A stretch of 64,000 nucleotides of DNA from Pollenia angustigena (lineage: Eukaryota; Arthropoda; Insecta; Diptera; Polleniidae): assembly GCA_930367215.1 (NCBI GenBank), contig OV884056.1, positions 89,291,285 to 89,355,284 on the forward strand. The letters are read 5' to 3'. The notes under the pieces were generated by a model. It saw only the letters and a program-made list of their open reading frames with translations. It was not told the DNA's origin and made no database searches. Position 1 is the stretch's first letter; every line of letters begins with the position of its first letter. A program made the position numbers and the translations under genes. Below are positions 35,157-48,000 of the stretch, piece by piece.

Positions 35157-35703
35157 GCACTGTTACATACTTTACTGCATTTCTGTATGTCTTATTGCGT
35201 AGCGCATAATATTGCGCTTATTTTTTAAATGTACCTACCATTAGTGCTTCGCAAAATGAGAAAAATTTTTATTGGGTAATTTGATTTTTTTTTTTTCATT
35301 TAGTTTCTTTTTTAAAAAGGTAGTGAATTTAAAATAGAAAATTGGGTTAAAAAAAAAAATAAAATACATTTTTTTACAAAAATCTCCTAACCAATTATTT
35401 ATGTACAGAATTTTCTAAAAATGAGCACAGAAATATAAAGCTGAGAAAATTTCCTTTTAAACAAGATCTCTTTCAGCGATACAGGCCAACTATTTACAAA
35501 TTTCAATAAATATCTATTTCCAAAAAAGTATTATTTTTTACAGATGTTCTGAGCACCAAATTTTCAATTCAAAAACCGGAAGCTCGATTTTGATTTTCGA
35601 ACCATGGTTTCTTAAGGAAAAGTTCTTAGAATTTTCCGTAGATTACGATTTTGCTGTACGCCTTGTCACTTTTTTTGGGGCTGAACAAATTGACCCACTC
35701 TAA

Positions 35704-36673
35704 TGTATATACACATATATCGGTATACCCAAAAAGTTGCTTCAATTTTGCCATCTCCATTTTATTTTCACTCTACAATTGCAAGCTAAAGCAAATTGCC
35801 TGTAAAGATAAATGATATTCCAAATTGTCAAATTTGACATACAAATGAGCAAAAGTTAAGGAAAAAGCTATTATATATGTATGTGTTTAATGTGTTTAAT
35901 ACCAATCGACTTTTTAAACTGATCTATCGATGGCCTTACCCATCTGCTTAGTTGTCTGTATATGTTAACTAGTGCTGGGATACTATCGATATTTTCTACT
36001 ATCGATACTATCTATATTACTATCAACTAAATGTTTGAATTTGAGTAGGAATAAATAGAGTTTTTTGTAAAAACAAACAGCATGTCCAACTTATTTGGTT
36101 TAAAACAGTTTCTCCCGTTATTATTATTTTACCGGCAACTGAAAAGCACCTTTTTGAAAGAACCGAAGTAGCAAGGACTATAAGATATTTTATTGCAACT
36201 TTAGATATTGTTCTAAATTGAGTTTGATTCTCCGGTCAAAAGGTAATCGGTCTAGATGAATTTGCACCTAATTATAGTTAATTGTATTGTCTTATTCGCG
36301 AATTGTTTTTACAGCTTTACAAAAACATTTGATATTTCAGTCCCTATGTAAACATGTACAAATTTAATTATAAATTTAGCGACCGTCCCTTAAATCTCTT
36401 TAAGACAAAAAATGTCACATAGGTGGTGATATCTAGATATCAGTTATTTGGGACAAATAACACTTCTATGAACTTAAGGCTGGTATTGACCCCGTTTCAA
36501 ATAGGGAAAACTCTCGATAATTCGTCTGGATTTTCCGACTATAATTATTGATTTATTTTTTTAAATGCAATTATTAATGGGTGGATTGCGGAGGGCAACT
36601 GAGCTCAAGTTGAGTTGCCAGCAGTTCATGCTAAAATATAAAATAAAAAAAAAAAATGCTTGTCCAGTACTTT
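35704..36673. other. AT-rich DNA, nothing recognised
   Basis: A short cluster of ATCGATA/CTATC words at 35975-36030 is the only texture. No gene. Confidence 0.35.
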
Positions 36674-36957
36674 TCGCTTATAGTCACATCCTTTAGTTGC
36701 AACCATAACGTGGACTATATCGTTAATATGACTATAAGGCTAATTCACATATATGCCACTATGACGCATATAACCGAATTCAAATATAATCAAGTTATGT
36801 GAATAAAGAAAATAAAGCTATTATTTTGCTTTACTTTTCCCTTTGACTACTGTTGATAAATGGCATATGTGGCAAATGTGCACATATCGCTAATTAAATT
36901 TACTTATAGCGGCAAAATAAACAGATAAAATGAACTATATCGCTAATGTGACTATAA
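36674..36957. repeat. TIR MITE with CGCTTATAGTCACAT ends
   Basis: CGCTTATAGTCACAT at 36674 and ATGTGACTATAAGCG ending at 36957 are perfect complements. ACTATATCG-TAAT-TGACTATAAG also occurs as a direct repeat within it. Confidence 0.6.
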
Positions 36958-37484
36958 GCGTAGTGACTATAAACGAAAAGATTGAATTAATAAGATTTTG
37001 TTCGTCATGCGTAATTCAGAATATTGTTGGGGTAAAGCTAGACTTGCCAACTGGCCAGTTTTCGCCGGGACAGTCCAGTTTTAGAGTGGAATATCCCGTG
37101 TCCCGTCGATACTCTGAACTGGACGCCATTTGTCCCGTTTTTTGCATAACTTGTTTATTACCTGGCACAACAAATCGAAAAAATCGAGAGCGTTAGCACT
37201 TATTTTAGTACTAAACTTTCATGCAGAACTGGATTTTTTTCAGTTATGTATTTTATAAAGCTTTTTTGCAAAAAATAAAAAATGTTGAATATAATAAAGT
37301 AACGTATGAAAAGAAATAATTCCCAGTTTCTATTTGATAAAATAATATGTTTATACTTTTTCACTTCTATAAAACAAAAAACTCGAATATGTACATATTA
37401 TGTAAACAAACATTTCGAAACTTTGATAAAAAATTATTTTTTTCCCCAAAAAAAATTATGTTTCTAAGACGACTGCGCATATTA

Positions 37485-37962
37485 GGGCACTGCTACACGT
37501 TCAATAAATATCGTGATATTTGGATCGCGATCCATTTTAAAATATTGATGGATCACGGGCGTATGCTACATGTTCAATATTTATCGCGTCAGTATTAATG
37601 TTATTTTTGTGCTGTGCGGGTCGTTGATCAATGTCGCGAGAAACCCAAAAGGAAGCCTATTTAGCTAGTGCAAATAAAAATGTGGAGCAAAAAATACACA
37701 AATTTTGTCAATTGTGTTTTACTTTTCATTTGTTTAATTTTTTTCACTGCGTATTTTCTTTTATTTGCCAGTTTTTACTGACGTATCATGATTTAATATC
37801 ACGAAAATGCTACACGTTCAATATTAATCACGCGATCCACGATCCGCGATCTGGATTTCATATTTTAGGCCATTCTGCGATAAGGAATGCGATCCATCAA
37901 TATAACATGCTACACGTTATATTTCTAGTATCACGATATTTATTGAACGTGTAGCAGTGCCC
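37485..37962. repeat. 478-bp hairpin element with repeated TGCTACACGTTCAATA words
   Basis: Ends GGGCACTGCTACACGTTCAA and the perfect complement ending at 37962. Inside, TGCTACA(C/T)GTTCAATA recurs near 37565 and 37809 together with GCGATCC/GATCGCG words, so the element looks like several joined or nested copies. TTA lies on both flanks. Confidence 0.75.
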
Positions 37963-39817
37963 TTAGAAAAAAGGTTATTGCGGAATTTCGTTTTTTTTAT
38001 AGTAATTTTAATAAACTAAACCGTTTTTGAGTTACGCGAACATATTTTGTGCAACCTCCTCCATTTTCGAAATAACGGCATATCTCGAAAACCAGAGCTA
38101 ACCTAAAAAATCGGTAAGCACCACTGGGTTCAGCGTACCCGAATTAGGTAAAAACTACAAGTTCTCATCTTGTCTAAAAAAAGGTGTGAATTTCTAGCAC
38201 AGTGTAATTTTACATAAATGGATTTGTTTGAATTTTTCTATGATCTTTTAGTGGTGTCCCGTTTTCGAAATTTTAAAAGGTGGTAAGCCTAGGGAAAGCT
38301 AGTTTCTATGCGCATTTCACTGGCTGCTTAGGCCAGATCATCAGGAAACATTCTCCCAAAAACTTTTAGTAAAGCCAAAGATACTAGCAAGCAAAACTGC
38401 AGAGTGAATGTAAATTGCAAACACTCAAAAAGTCTTATTTGCAACGATAAGTTTTGTTTTGCTATTTGTATTAAAATAATTATGCGCTAAGCTTTTTTTT
38501 TGCCGATTTTTGATATTATTTCAGTGATTGTTTTTACAGTTTGTCATTTTTTTGTTATCATTACTAATTTAAAAAATCTGGCAACTTTTATTACCTGATT
38601 TTTGTTTTGTTATCATTTTAAGTGAATTTATTTTTAGTGTCAAAACGAAATCAAGTAATTTTTTTAAGTTAAAACATATTAAAAGCGCAAAATAACGGTG
38701 AAAGAAAAGAAGCTTGAAATTGTTGTGCTTAATTATGGCATCTTCATCTACCCAAATTGGATCGTTGCCACAAAAAAGAATGTGAAAACGAGGATTGGGG
38801 AACAGGTAAATATACTTGGATACTTTTGTATCCATAAGGGCCTATTTCACCAATTGGCCATACGGGCCTATTTCACCCATTCTATTTAAATATAAATTTA
38901 TGTAAAATAAAATTATATGAAAAACTATATTTGAATATAAATTGATATATAAAAAGAATTGGTGAAATTGGCCATAACTCTCTTTTTAAAACTCTTTAAA
39001 TGGTACAAAAGGGTATAAGAAAGTGTGTGTATGTTTTACTATGCTATAATCAGTATGCAAAGTTCCTAATAATTCATGAAATAAATAAAAAAAAAAAAAA
39101 TAACAGAAACTTAACTAAATTTACTTTCGGCATTTTTTTTTTTTGTTTTTCTCAGTTTTTAGCGATTTTTTAATGAAATATTATGCTAGCTTTTCTGTGT
39201 AAGCAAAATTAAATTTTTTTAATATAAAAAAAAATACGAAAACCGAACAAAATCGACATTTGGCGATTTTTGCAGATTTCTGGAATTCGGTTTGGCGATG
39301 GAGCTCAAAAAAATCTGACAACACTGTATACATCCAAAGTGGTAGTGAAGACGAAAAAAACCATAATACTTGTATTTAAAAATTTTCGTGAAATAAAGTT
39401 TTGTTGGATGTTACCATGAACACTTTTTTTTCTCTGTGTGTTGCAAAAGATGACATTATAAGGCGAGTTTTACATATGTATTTCCCTTGGGGCGTCCTTG
39501 GCCCAAAGAAAAGCTTGTTTTAACAAATTTGTATTGAATCTTTTTATTTAAATAACAAAAATGTTCTACCTATGTCCATTATAGAGTCTAAAACTTATCC
39601 AACCGATGTGGTCCAGATCGGTTTCATTGGAAAGGCATATTGTGAAGATGGCTTGAGGATATATAGTTTTTTCAAAATCAGGGCCACGAGAAAAGGCATG
39701 GGCCAATTTTCGCTTCTTCGAATCTATCTAGAAGATTTCAATGAAATTTTAAACATAGATTGACCTCATATTTTAAGGACAAATTAGCTATAGATTTTTT
39801 TAAAACAAGAATCACGT
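37963..39817. other. non-coding DNA, nothing firmly recognised
   Basis: The frame at 38569-38835 (minus) and other short frames show no known motif. Confidence 0.35.
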
Positions 39818-40908
39818 GCACGCAAAGAAAAAACATGGTTGTGGTAAACATATTCTAAGAGCAACATATTATGATAAGAATTATGATTGCGGTCACCATA
39901 TTAAAATTATTATTGAATCATATAATGACTAAATATACTCGTAATATGTCATCATAATATTTTTCCCTTAATCATATTATTATTCTGTTAATCATACTAA
40001 GTTAAGAAGTAATCAAATTATTGTCATGTTAATCATAATAAGCTAAGAAATTAATCATATTATTGTCATGTTAATTAAGTAAGTAATCATATTATCATCA
40101 TGTTAATCATAATAAATTTAGAAGCAATCATATTACGATACGGCACCTTTCATAGCTGTCATAAAAATACAAAATAAATTAAAATATTTTTGCATCAATT
40201 TTTTATTTTGTGGCTTTTTACAATTTTTCTTAATGTTAATCAAATAGCGGAGTTCAATATAGGGCTTGCAAAAGAGCAAATGAAAAATCTGTGGTTTTCA
40301 TGGGCAACCGCGTGTGTCCATTTTTTCGATTTTAAGATGTTGATGAAATATCGTAGCACTTTTGTTGTTGGATTTTACAAAAAAACTATGATATTTTGCA
40401 TTTGCACTATTACATCACTAATACTTGAATGAACTCCGCTAATATTTTAATTTTTAAATTTCTTTAAACTTATTTTTTATGGAATTTTATCTTTTAACTG
40501 TTTAACCGCTCACAAATAAAAAAAACGACACAACTGCTTCAAAATTATTTTACAAATGGCGCTAACATAATATGATTAGAGTAAAAATAGTTTGATTGCA
40601 TCTTTAACATAATATGATAAATGTATAGAAAGTTATCATGTTATGGCTATTAAATATCATGATATGGTTGTGAGAAATATAATATGTTTAGAAAGTTATC
40701 AAAATTAAGTTGTTGGAAAAATAATTATTTTTCGGTCAACAATACTCAAATTCATAATTGCGATAAACATTGATATGTTTACAGTAACTATAATATTGTT
40801 GATATTAACTAAAAATAACAATTATTTGTTTACGACAACAATATATTGTTACATTAAACATAGTGTTGTTGCCGTAACCATGCCCAACCATATTTTTTCT
40901 CTGCGTGT
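39818..40908. mobile_element. 1.1-kb TIR element with CACGCAAAGAAAAAACATGG ends
   Basis: The left end CACGCAAAGAAAAAACATGG and the complement of the right end (CACGCAGAGAAAAAATATGG) match in all but a few positions. The interior is rich in CATATTAT/ATAATATG words in inverted arrangement. The frame at 40190-40432 (80 codons) has no recognisable product. Confidence 0.6.
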
Positions 40909-40959
40909 GTGAAGGAAGGGGGCGATTTCTGTATCGCCAAAACTATTTAGCAGTTTCTA

Positions 40960-41165
40960 ATGAAACTTAAAATATGGACAGATCCCTATTAAGACAGGCA
41001 CATAAGCTATGCATTTTTTAAAAAATAGGAACACGGGGGGATGTTGGGGGCAATCGTTGCCTCTCCGAAACTACATAACAGATTCTTATTAAATTTAAAA
41101 CATAGATTGATCCCTGTTTAAGCAGATGCATAAGCTATGGATTTTTTAAAAAATGGGACTAAGTG
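40960..41165. repeat. degenerate tandem repeat related to 1354-1770, inverted
   Basis: Two units of about 120 bp, each with ATAAGCTATG(C/G)ATTTTTTAAAAAAT and AACATAGATTGATCCCT-type blocks. Confidence 0.5.
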
Positions 41166-41834
41166 GGGAGGGGAGCGTAGAAGTACACGCCGGGTATCCG
41201 CTGGTTATCTCTAAAATTCAGCCGATTATTTGTATATTGACTAACTTAAATCATTTCTATAAATTCGAAAAGGTTCAGTTTTTAGGATTAAGAAGATTTA
41301 TAAAGCTAATTTCATCGAATTATATTTAACGTTGAGATCTGTAGGTTATTTGTTTGGTAGCTGAGTGAAATGTGAAATTGGACTTTTTTCTACTAGTTTC
41401 AATAAGATCAGTCGTTAGGTAAAACAAGCTTCGAAAGAATAGACAACGCGTAATGGCTTCACCTCCTGAGGAGAAGAAAAAGTACGTTTTAGCGGTAAGC
41501 GGGAAATCTAGCGATTTTCAAACACCTTTCTCAAATTTTAAATTTACAGATTTATACTTTTTCTTATTAAGTTTTTTTTTTTTTGTTTTTCTGGCTAAAA
41601 ACTACTTGTTAAGGTTCAGGGTTTAACGTACTTTTGGAAGTTTAGTGAACTAAAGATTGTATGTGACATTTTTTTTCGATTTTCAGTTAATATTTTGTTA
41701 GGGCTGTATGTGACAATTTACAACTTCAAGCTTGCTAAAAATTTTGAAACAAAAGGTAAGGTATTGATCTAAATTCTCTCGATATATCCCAAGCAATATA
41801 ATTCACTAACTTTCATCTAACTAATTTTATCTAA

Positions 41835-41976
41835 GTGCCGGTTCACACACGTCAAGTTTGACTCGTCAAGTCTTGAGTTTTAAGGAGAGAGCGGAAAAGA
41901 AATGGCATTCTCTTTTCCCTTCTTTCCTAAAAGCTGAAGACTTGACGACTTAAACTTGACGTGTGTGAACCGGCAC
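41835..41976. repeat. 142-bp hairpin MITE, GTGCCGGTTCACACACG family, copy 2
   Basis: The first 28 or so bases and the last are perfect complements (GTGCCGGTTCACACACGTCA ... GTGTGTGAACCGGCAC). TAA/TTA flanks extend the palindrome. More complete than the copy at 20417-20518. Confidence 0.8.
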
Positions 41977-42399
41977 TTATTGCTTAAAACGGGAAATAAT
42001 TGCCAAAAATAGCGAATATGTTATAAACTTTTTTGCGTTTTTATAAAGGCATTGGTATGCCATCCACCACAACTAGTTGTGATATACTTAGTTTGTCATT
42101 CCGGGAGAAGCGGTTTAATATTCATCTAAGATCCCATAAAGTATATATATTCTGGGTCCTTGAGAAATTATAGGTCCATTTAGCCATGTCCGTTTGTTGA
42201 AAAAAGATAAATATTGGTGTCAAATTGTTTCTAGTTCTCCTAAGCAGTTTGGGATTGAAATCCAGCAAAATCGGTTCAGTAGGAAAAGAGTTATGAATCA
42301 AAATGTGAAACAACCACCCTAAAAAGTTTATCATTTTGTTACAAAAACTAGCATAACTAGTAGCGGAATGCATACATTGATAAACAATTTTGCACATTG

Positions 42400-42800
42400 T
42401 ATATGACTAAAAATCATACTGTCAAATTTCGTGAAGATCGGACCATAATTTACCATAGGCCTCATAAAAAGCCCACTATCGAAAAACACTTTAGTACGCC
42501 TAAACCGGTAACAAATATTGCTTTTGTTATACATTTTGGTCTGTCACAAATTTGTATGACAATTAATTACACTGTCAACTTTCGTGCCGATCGGTCAATA
42601 ACTTACCGTTGAAACCATATAAAGCCTTCTCTCGGAAAAAACCGAGTAAAACCGTACCGCTCTCAATCTATGCTCTATTAAGTATAATAAAATTTGGGCA
42701 GCCATAGTTTCATAAGACTCTAAATTTCTTTTTCAAATCTCGTGAAAATCGGCCTAATTTACCACAGGTCCCTTATAAAGACCACTCAGGGAATTTTCTA
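42400..42800. repeat. degenerate tandem repeat, about 155-bp unit
   Basis: The block GTCAA(A/C)TTTCGTG(A/C)(A/C)GATCGG recurs near 42421, 42573 and (weaker) 42734, each followed by TTACC and ATAAA-GCC words. Confidence 0.45.
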
Positions 42801-45472
42801 ACTGTATGTGAAGGGCCCTTTTGGGAATAAAATAGATAGGGAAGTTGGTAACCTGAGTATGTAACATAATTTGAGAGTCGTATACATTTGAAAAAGCACC
42901 ATATACCTATCTAGATTTATATAAAACCTAAAAATGATTAGGTTTTAGCGGTATTTTTAAGATAATTTTTAGCGGGTTCTAGAGGTTTTGAAGTCTGATT
43001 TGGCGGGAAGTGTTCAAAAAAAGTTGGCAACAGTGCTTGCTATACACAAATATATACTTATAATAAAGTTAATGGTTAAAAGGCGTGGTTTTAAGTTTAT
43101 TAATTCTAAAATAAATACACAAACAGAAGCGAAATGTAAATAATTGAAAAAAATTTAATAATTTAAATCAACAGGTTTGAGTTGTTAACTAATAAATTAG
43201 CCCTGCTATTAAGCAATAAAACTAGTGGGCGTGGTTATTAAGTAAAATATTGTTTTTTTTTATTAAATTTGCTAAAAAATGAAACTAAATTTATTCGAGT
43301 AGAATATTTCAAACGAATGGCAGGAGTTATTAACCACTTTCAGCCTGACCGGGGTCGTAGTATTGGAGACATTTAAGGGTTAACTATACATAAAAATAAA
43401 CACATAGACATATAGTGTGCATATGTAGAAGTATATACATATGTACAGTTTTATGTAACAAAAAAAAAAGAGTGAGTTATATATATTAAATGCTAAAATA
43501 CAATAACAACAACAACAACAGCAATAAAAAAACAATGATAATTAATGACATTCTATGCATAAAATAGATTAATTTAATCACAAAAGTACACATGAATTTT
43601 TATTTAGTTAAATGTTTTTGTTGTTGGTTGATGTTGTTGTATTAAATGTAAGTAAATAATAAAAATGCATTAAAATTTATTTTTTCCCAATTGCTTTTGG
43701 TGTTGTTGTTGTTGTTTATGGTTTTGGCTGTTTTGTAGCAAAATTTATATAGAATTTTATGTATGTATGTTGACTAAAATATCAGCCAGGATTTTATATA
43801 CTTGGCGATTTTTTAGTTGCTGTGTTGGTTTTTTGTATTTTTTATTAAACTATTTTTTTTTTTACAAACTTTAATGATTTTTTATTAAAAATTGATTAAT
43901 AACCAGCCGCGGGCTTAACGGTTCGATGGCTGCTGGCCCATTGGTCTGGCTGCAGTGACAAAGCGGGAAGGAAGTTTGATTTGTTGGAAAAAAAGAATTT
44001 AAACTAATTAACATTTAGTGGTTTATAAAATTTTTTGTTTGTTTATTTTTTTTTATTATTTTACTTATTAATTAAAAATATAATTAATTTTTTACAGATT
44101 TTTTCACAATATTTTTATAGTATTAATTAGTTTTGTTTTTATCTTCTTTGGGTTTTGGTTATAAATAATTTAATATTTATAAAAATTTTTTTATTTAAAC
44201 TTATTTTTTAATAAAATTCCCACTTGTATTTATTTAATATTTGATTAAATTAAATTTTTTTTTTTTTTATTTCCATTTAAACAAAAAAACACTACACTTT
44301 TAATCGGTTTTATAAAAACTAAAAAGTTCTTTACGGATTTGTTTTTATAAATTTATTAAAGTTTAATTTTTTTTTTTAATTATTTTTAGATTTTTTTTCT
44401 AAGTTTGTTGTTAATCGCGCCCTTGTCTTTGATTTACTGATCTTTTAACTTTCATAAACTTTACAATTAAGCAGAGTGCCCGTAGTCGTTCCTTCGTATG
44501 TCTTTTTGTTTTTGCTGTTTTATTTTTTCCATACAACTTGTGTGTCATGTCATCATACCATTGACAAAATTTTGCAAAAAATTATCTCACATAATATTAA
44601 TAAAGGATTGTGATACACTCATACAACTACACTAAGAGACAAGTAAATTTAGTCGTTTGCATAAACTGTATCCTTTTTATGATAAAATATACTGACTAAT
44701 ACACACATTTAAATACTTTGAACTCTTAAATAAACACAAAACACACACCCACACACAAACGAACGCCACAAACAGTGCTTTAAAACAAGCACGTATCTAT
44801 TAGTAACCCTTTCTTTAATCATTTTTAATTCATAATCCCATGATTCTTCATGCAGGAGTTTGTGTTTATCTGAATGTGTGTGTGTATGAGAGCACTTGTA
44901 CATGTAAAAATACAAAAACAAACTTATTGTTTACGTTTCAGTGGTCAAGCAGATCTTTAAAGAGTGTAATAATTCAGCACCAAAAACAACAAAAAAAAAA
45001 CATTGAGATCCTTTTCTTTTCCTTCATGGTTTAAAGACAGAAACACAGATGGACAGACGGACTGCGTTAAATGTATGTGTTATGTGGTGAAATAAAATCT
45101 AAGCAAAAAATGCCTTGTTACTTTCCATGATGGTCATAAAAAATTTAATTATGAAAAAAATTACAGGCAGTCTCAGCCATTTATGGAACGATCTGGCTGG
45201 ATTTCAACACCAAACAGTTTCGGACTAAATGTGATATAATTAAATCTAGGGTATTGGGAAGCCCCATTTCAACGGAAACACAGTCAGACAGACATCATTA
45301 AATCAACTTTGCTCCTTATAAGGACCCAGTAGTGTAGAAATTACAATCGGAATGACAAAACTCCTTTTACCTTCGATGGAGGGTGTAATTATAGAGTGTT
45401 GGTCTAAAAGGTGCCTTTTATTTGGCATGTTGGAACAAAATCAGAATTGCTATTTGTCAAACCTGTTGTAAG
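42801..45472. other. AT-rich non-coding DNA, possible intron
   Basis: Poly(T), CAA and CA microsatellites (for example 43505-43520, 44735-44760). A single GC-rich block at 43902-43970 is annotated separately. No repeat element recognised. Confidence 0.4.
43915..43949 (-). other. candidate terminal coding exon of an unidentified minus-strand gene
   Basis: A pyrimidine-rich tract and TGTCACTGCAG acceptor precede 43949. In one frame the exon would encode RPMGQQPSNR followed by TAA at 43917-43915; the other two frames also stay open for some distance. The block is strikingly GC-rich for its surroundings, which suggests conservation. No upstream exon was found, so this is only a candidate. Confidence 0.3.
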
Positions 45473-46104
45473 CAGTGTTCGAAAATAAACACTAAATATC
45501 GCTCCTTAGTGCTCAGCTCGGTAGATTTGTGGAAAACACAAACGCTAATCATTTAAAAATAACATTTCCCTGTTTGTCATCTTTCAAACACAAAAATAAT
45601 ACTGTTCTTATCCAACTCAACAAAAAGATGAGAACATAGAATTCCGTTTGGTTTTTTTTTTAAACCACAATTTTCATTGTGTTCGGTTCGGCTCATTAAT
45701 GTTCGTTCGTTTCAGTTGTGCTTAGGGTCCATTTGGCTGGTAAAAAAAAACCAAATTTTTTTACAAAAACAAAATACACATACGAAACAAAACATATACA
45801 TAATACACACACAAGCTGTTCGTGCTGCGGTCGTTGCTTAAAATTTTTGTTTGCTCATTCCTTTATCAATATAAATAACGAAACATTATTGAACATTAAA
45901 ATATAATGTTTGTCTACAGTATCACTACACCTGTTCGGGTTTTTAACGAAGAACAGAACACTATATAAAGTTCGGCTCTTTCTTGAAAATAGTTACGAAC
46001 GGTAGTAAGGGTTGTGTTCGTTTACACAAACACAAAAAAATAGACATCGTTCCTTGGTGTGTGAGCCGAACGCTAAATAATGTTCTGTTTATTTTCGAAC
46101 ACTG
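45473..46104 (+). mobile_element. 632-bp hAT-like non-autonomous element, copy 1
   Basis: Ends CAGTGTTCGAAAATAAACA and the complement TGTTTATTTTCGAACACTG. The flanking 8-mers GTTGTAAG and GTTGTTAT agree at 6 of 8 positions, as expected for an aged 8-bp duplication. The inverted copy is at 47029-47669. Confidence 0.7.
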
Positions 46105-47028
46105 GTTGTTATTATTATCCCCCACTAGCCATTAAATGATGTTAAGAAATGTTATGAAAGAGCTTTCAAGACAGGTTGCTTAGAAACGCTGTTACAACAT
46201 AAGAAAACCTCTAACATTATGAGTCTATACTTAAAACTTACATTAAGTTAATTAATGTCAGTTGTAGACTGAGTGTTACCTTATATTTTAACCACTAGCT
46301 ATAAGCTAAATCTTTTACTTAAGTAAAAGTCTAAAGCAGCAATTTCACTTTGCCTAATCGGTTATCGATTTTCCTTAGACTTTTCGCAGCCCTCACGATA
46401 TTCTGATATACTGTATCGGGGTTGGAAAAATTGGCACAATAGTAATTTTTAAACACTAATTGATTAAAAAAAATATTGTTATTTCAACCGTATAGCACAT
46501 TTCCTTATTTTATTAATATCACAAACGTATACAATCAGTATTATTACGGGTTTCGATGTCGTTAATGGCAAACTCGTTTTTTGTTGTAGATAAAAGAACA
46601 CTGGTTGTATATTACTTTGATCCATTACAAAAAACGACACAGTCGTTTTCGACAAGCGTAAGAAGGCTGATCATCTATTTAAGTACCTAGTCGAAGAAGT
46701 ATTTCTAGCAATTATCTGCTTACAAAATTCGAGTGTAAACCTCCGTCAGTAATCGTATGAAATTGCGAGTCGATTTAAAGGATCGTTTATTAAGTAACGT
46801 CCCTATATTCGATCAAAATGTCCGAAATTTTTTTATTTCTAGGTAGTTAATGCAGTGTTAGTTAGCCATGGTGGTCTTAACCAGTGTGTGGCAAACAATG
46901 CTTTTATCAAGAGGAGTAATTTGGGTGTAAAACTCGGCAACATTACACTCTCGCCTTTTGTTTAAGAGCTGGGGCTCACTACCCTACTGACTTTGTAAGA
47001 TCCTATTTCCACGACTTTGGGTTCAAAC
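46105..47028. other. non-coding DNA between the two hAT-like copies
   Basis: No gene, RNA or repeat structure was recognised. Confidence 0.35.
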
Positions 47029-47669
47029 CTGTGTTCGAAAATGAACAGTACACTATTTAGCGTTCAGCTCACACACCCAAGAACGCTATATATTTTCTTA
47101 GTGATTGTGTAAACAAAAACAACCCTTAATACAGTTCATAACTATTTTCAAGAAAGAGAAAAACATTATATAGTGTTATAATCTTCGCTTAAAAAACAGA
47201 ACAATTGTACCGTAGACAAACATTATATTTTAATTTTCTACAGTGTTGATAAAAAAATGAACAAACAAAAAATTTTAGCAACGACCGCATCACGAACAGC
47301 TTGTGTGTGTATTGTGTATATGTTTTGTTGGTATAAAATTATTTTGCTGGTTTTTTTGTTTTTTTTTCGCATGTGTATTTTGTTTTTGTAAAAAAATTTA
47401 GGTTTTTTTACCAGCCAAAAGGGACGAACATTATTGAGCCGAACCGAACACAATGAAGTTTGTGGATTAAAAAAAAAACCGAGCCGAATAAAATGTTCTC
47501 ACCTTTTGTTGAGTTTGATAAAAACAGTATTATTTTTGTGTTCGAAAGATGACTAACAGGGAAACGTTATTTTTTATAACTTTCTAAAAAAACACTATTA
47601 GCGTTTGTGTTTTCTTTAAATCTACCGAATCGAACACTAACTAACTTAAGTGTTTATTTCCGAACACTG
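47029..47669 (-). mobile_element. 641-bp hAT-like non-autonomous element, copy 2
   Basis: The reverse complement matches copy 1 across the length, including ACACAAGCTGTTCGTG and the ends CTGTGTTCG / CGAACACTG. Flanks GTTCAAAC and GTTTGAAC agree at 6 of 8 positions. Confidence 0.7.
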
Positions 47670-47721
47670 GTTTGAACCACAACCTCCACCTGAACCCCCA
47701 AGGATTCTCAAGCAATAGCCA

Positions 47722-48000
47722 GCTGGTGGCGTGTTGTAGTGGGTAAAGTGCTTGTGTTAAAAAACCAATCACCCCAGCTTCGATCCCTGGCAGAGGACGA
47801 AAACTTTTCAACCTGGTTTTCGAGTTTTAGCAATTAAGTGGCTTAAATTCCCCTTCAAACATTCATGCAAAAACCCCAACACTATCCATCCCTCTAGAAA
47901 AGAGGACTACGTCATGACAGCCGCCGCCTCCTGCGAAAAAAGTTATGCATCAAAAATTAGCAAGGTTCCCCACCACGACAACAAAATAAACGGAGAGCGT
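47722..48000 (+). mobile_element. candidate tRNA-derived SINE, second type
   Basis: The head has an A-box-like TTGTAGTGGGTAAAGTGC (47735-47752) and, about 30 bp on, a B-box-like AGCTTCGATCCCTGG (47778-47792) whose arms pair over 4 of 5 positions, as in a tRNA T arm. The body ends without a clear poly(A) and the 3' limit is a guess. Confidence 0.4.

Larger units (their letters stand above)
32620..35703. mobile_element. 3.1-kb element with about 280-bp terminal inverted repeats
   Basis: 32620-32895 is the near reverse complement of 35425-35703: shared blocks include GCAAAATCGTAATCTACG, TCTAAGAACTTTTCCT and GATACAGGCCAACTATT. The ends are TTAGACTGGGTCAATTT and its counterpart. There is no transposase frame. 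The interior contains at least four separate palindromes listed below. It could be a foldback-type element or a deletion derivative of a larger transposon. Confidence 0.75.

Noticed and set aside
37631..37954. 107-codon frame
   Set aside because: It runs through the 478-bp hairpin element and has no protein character.
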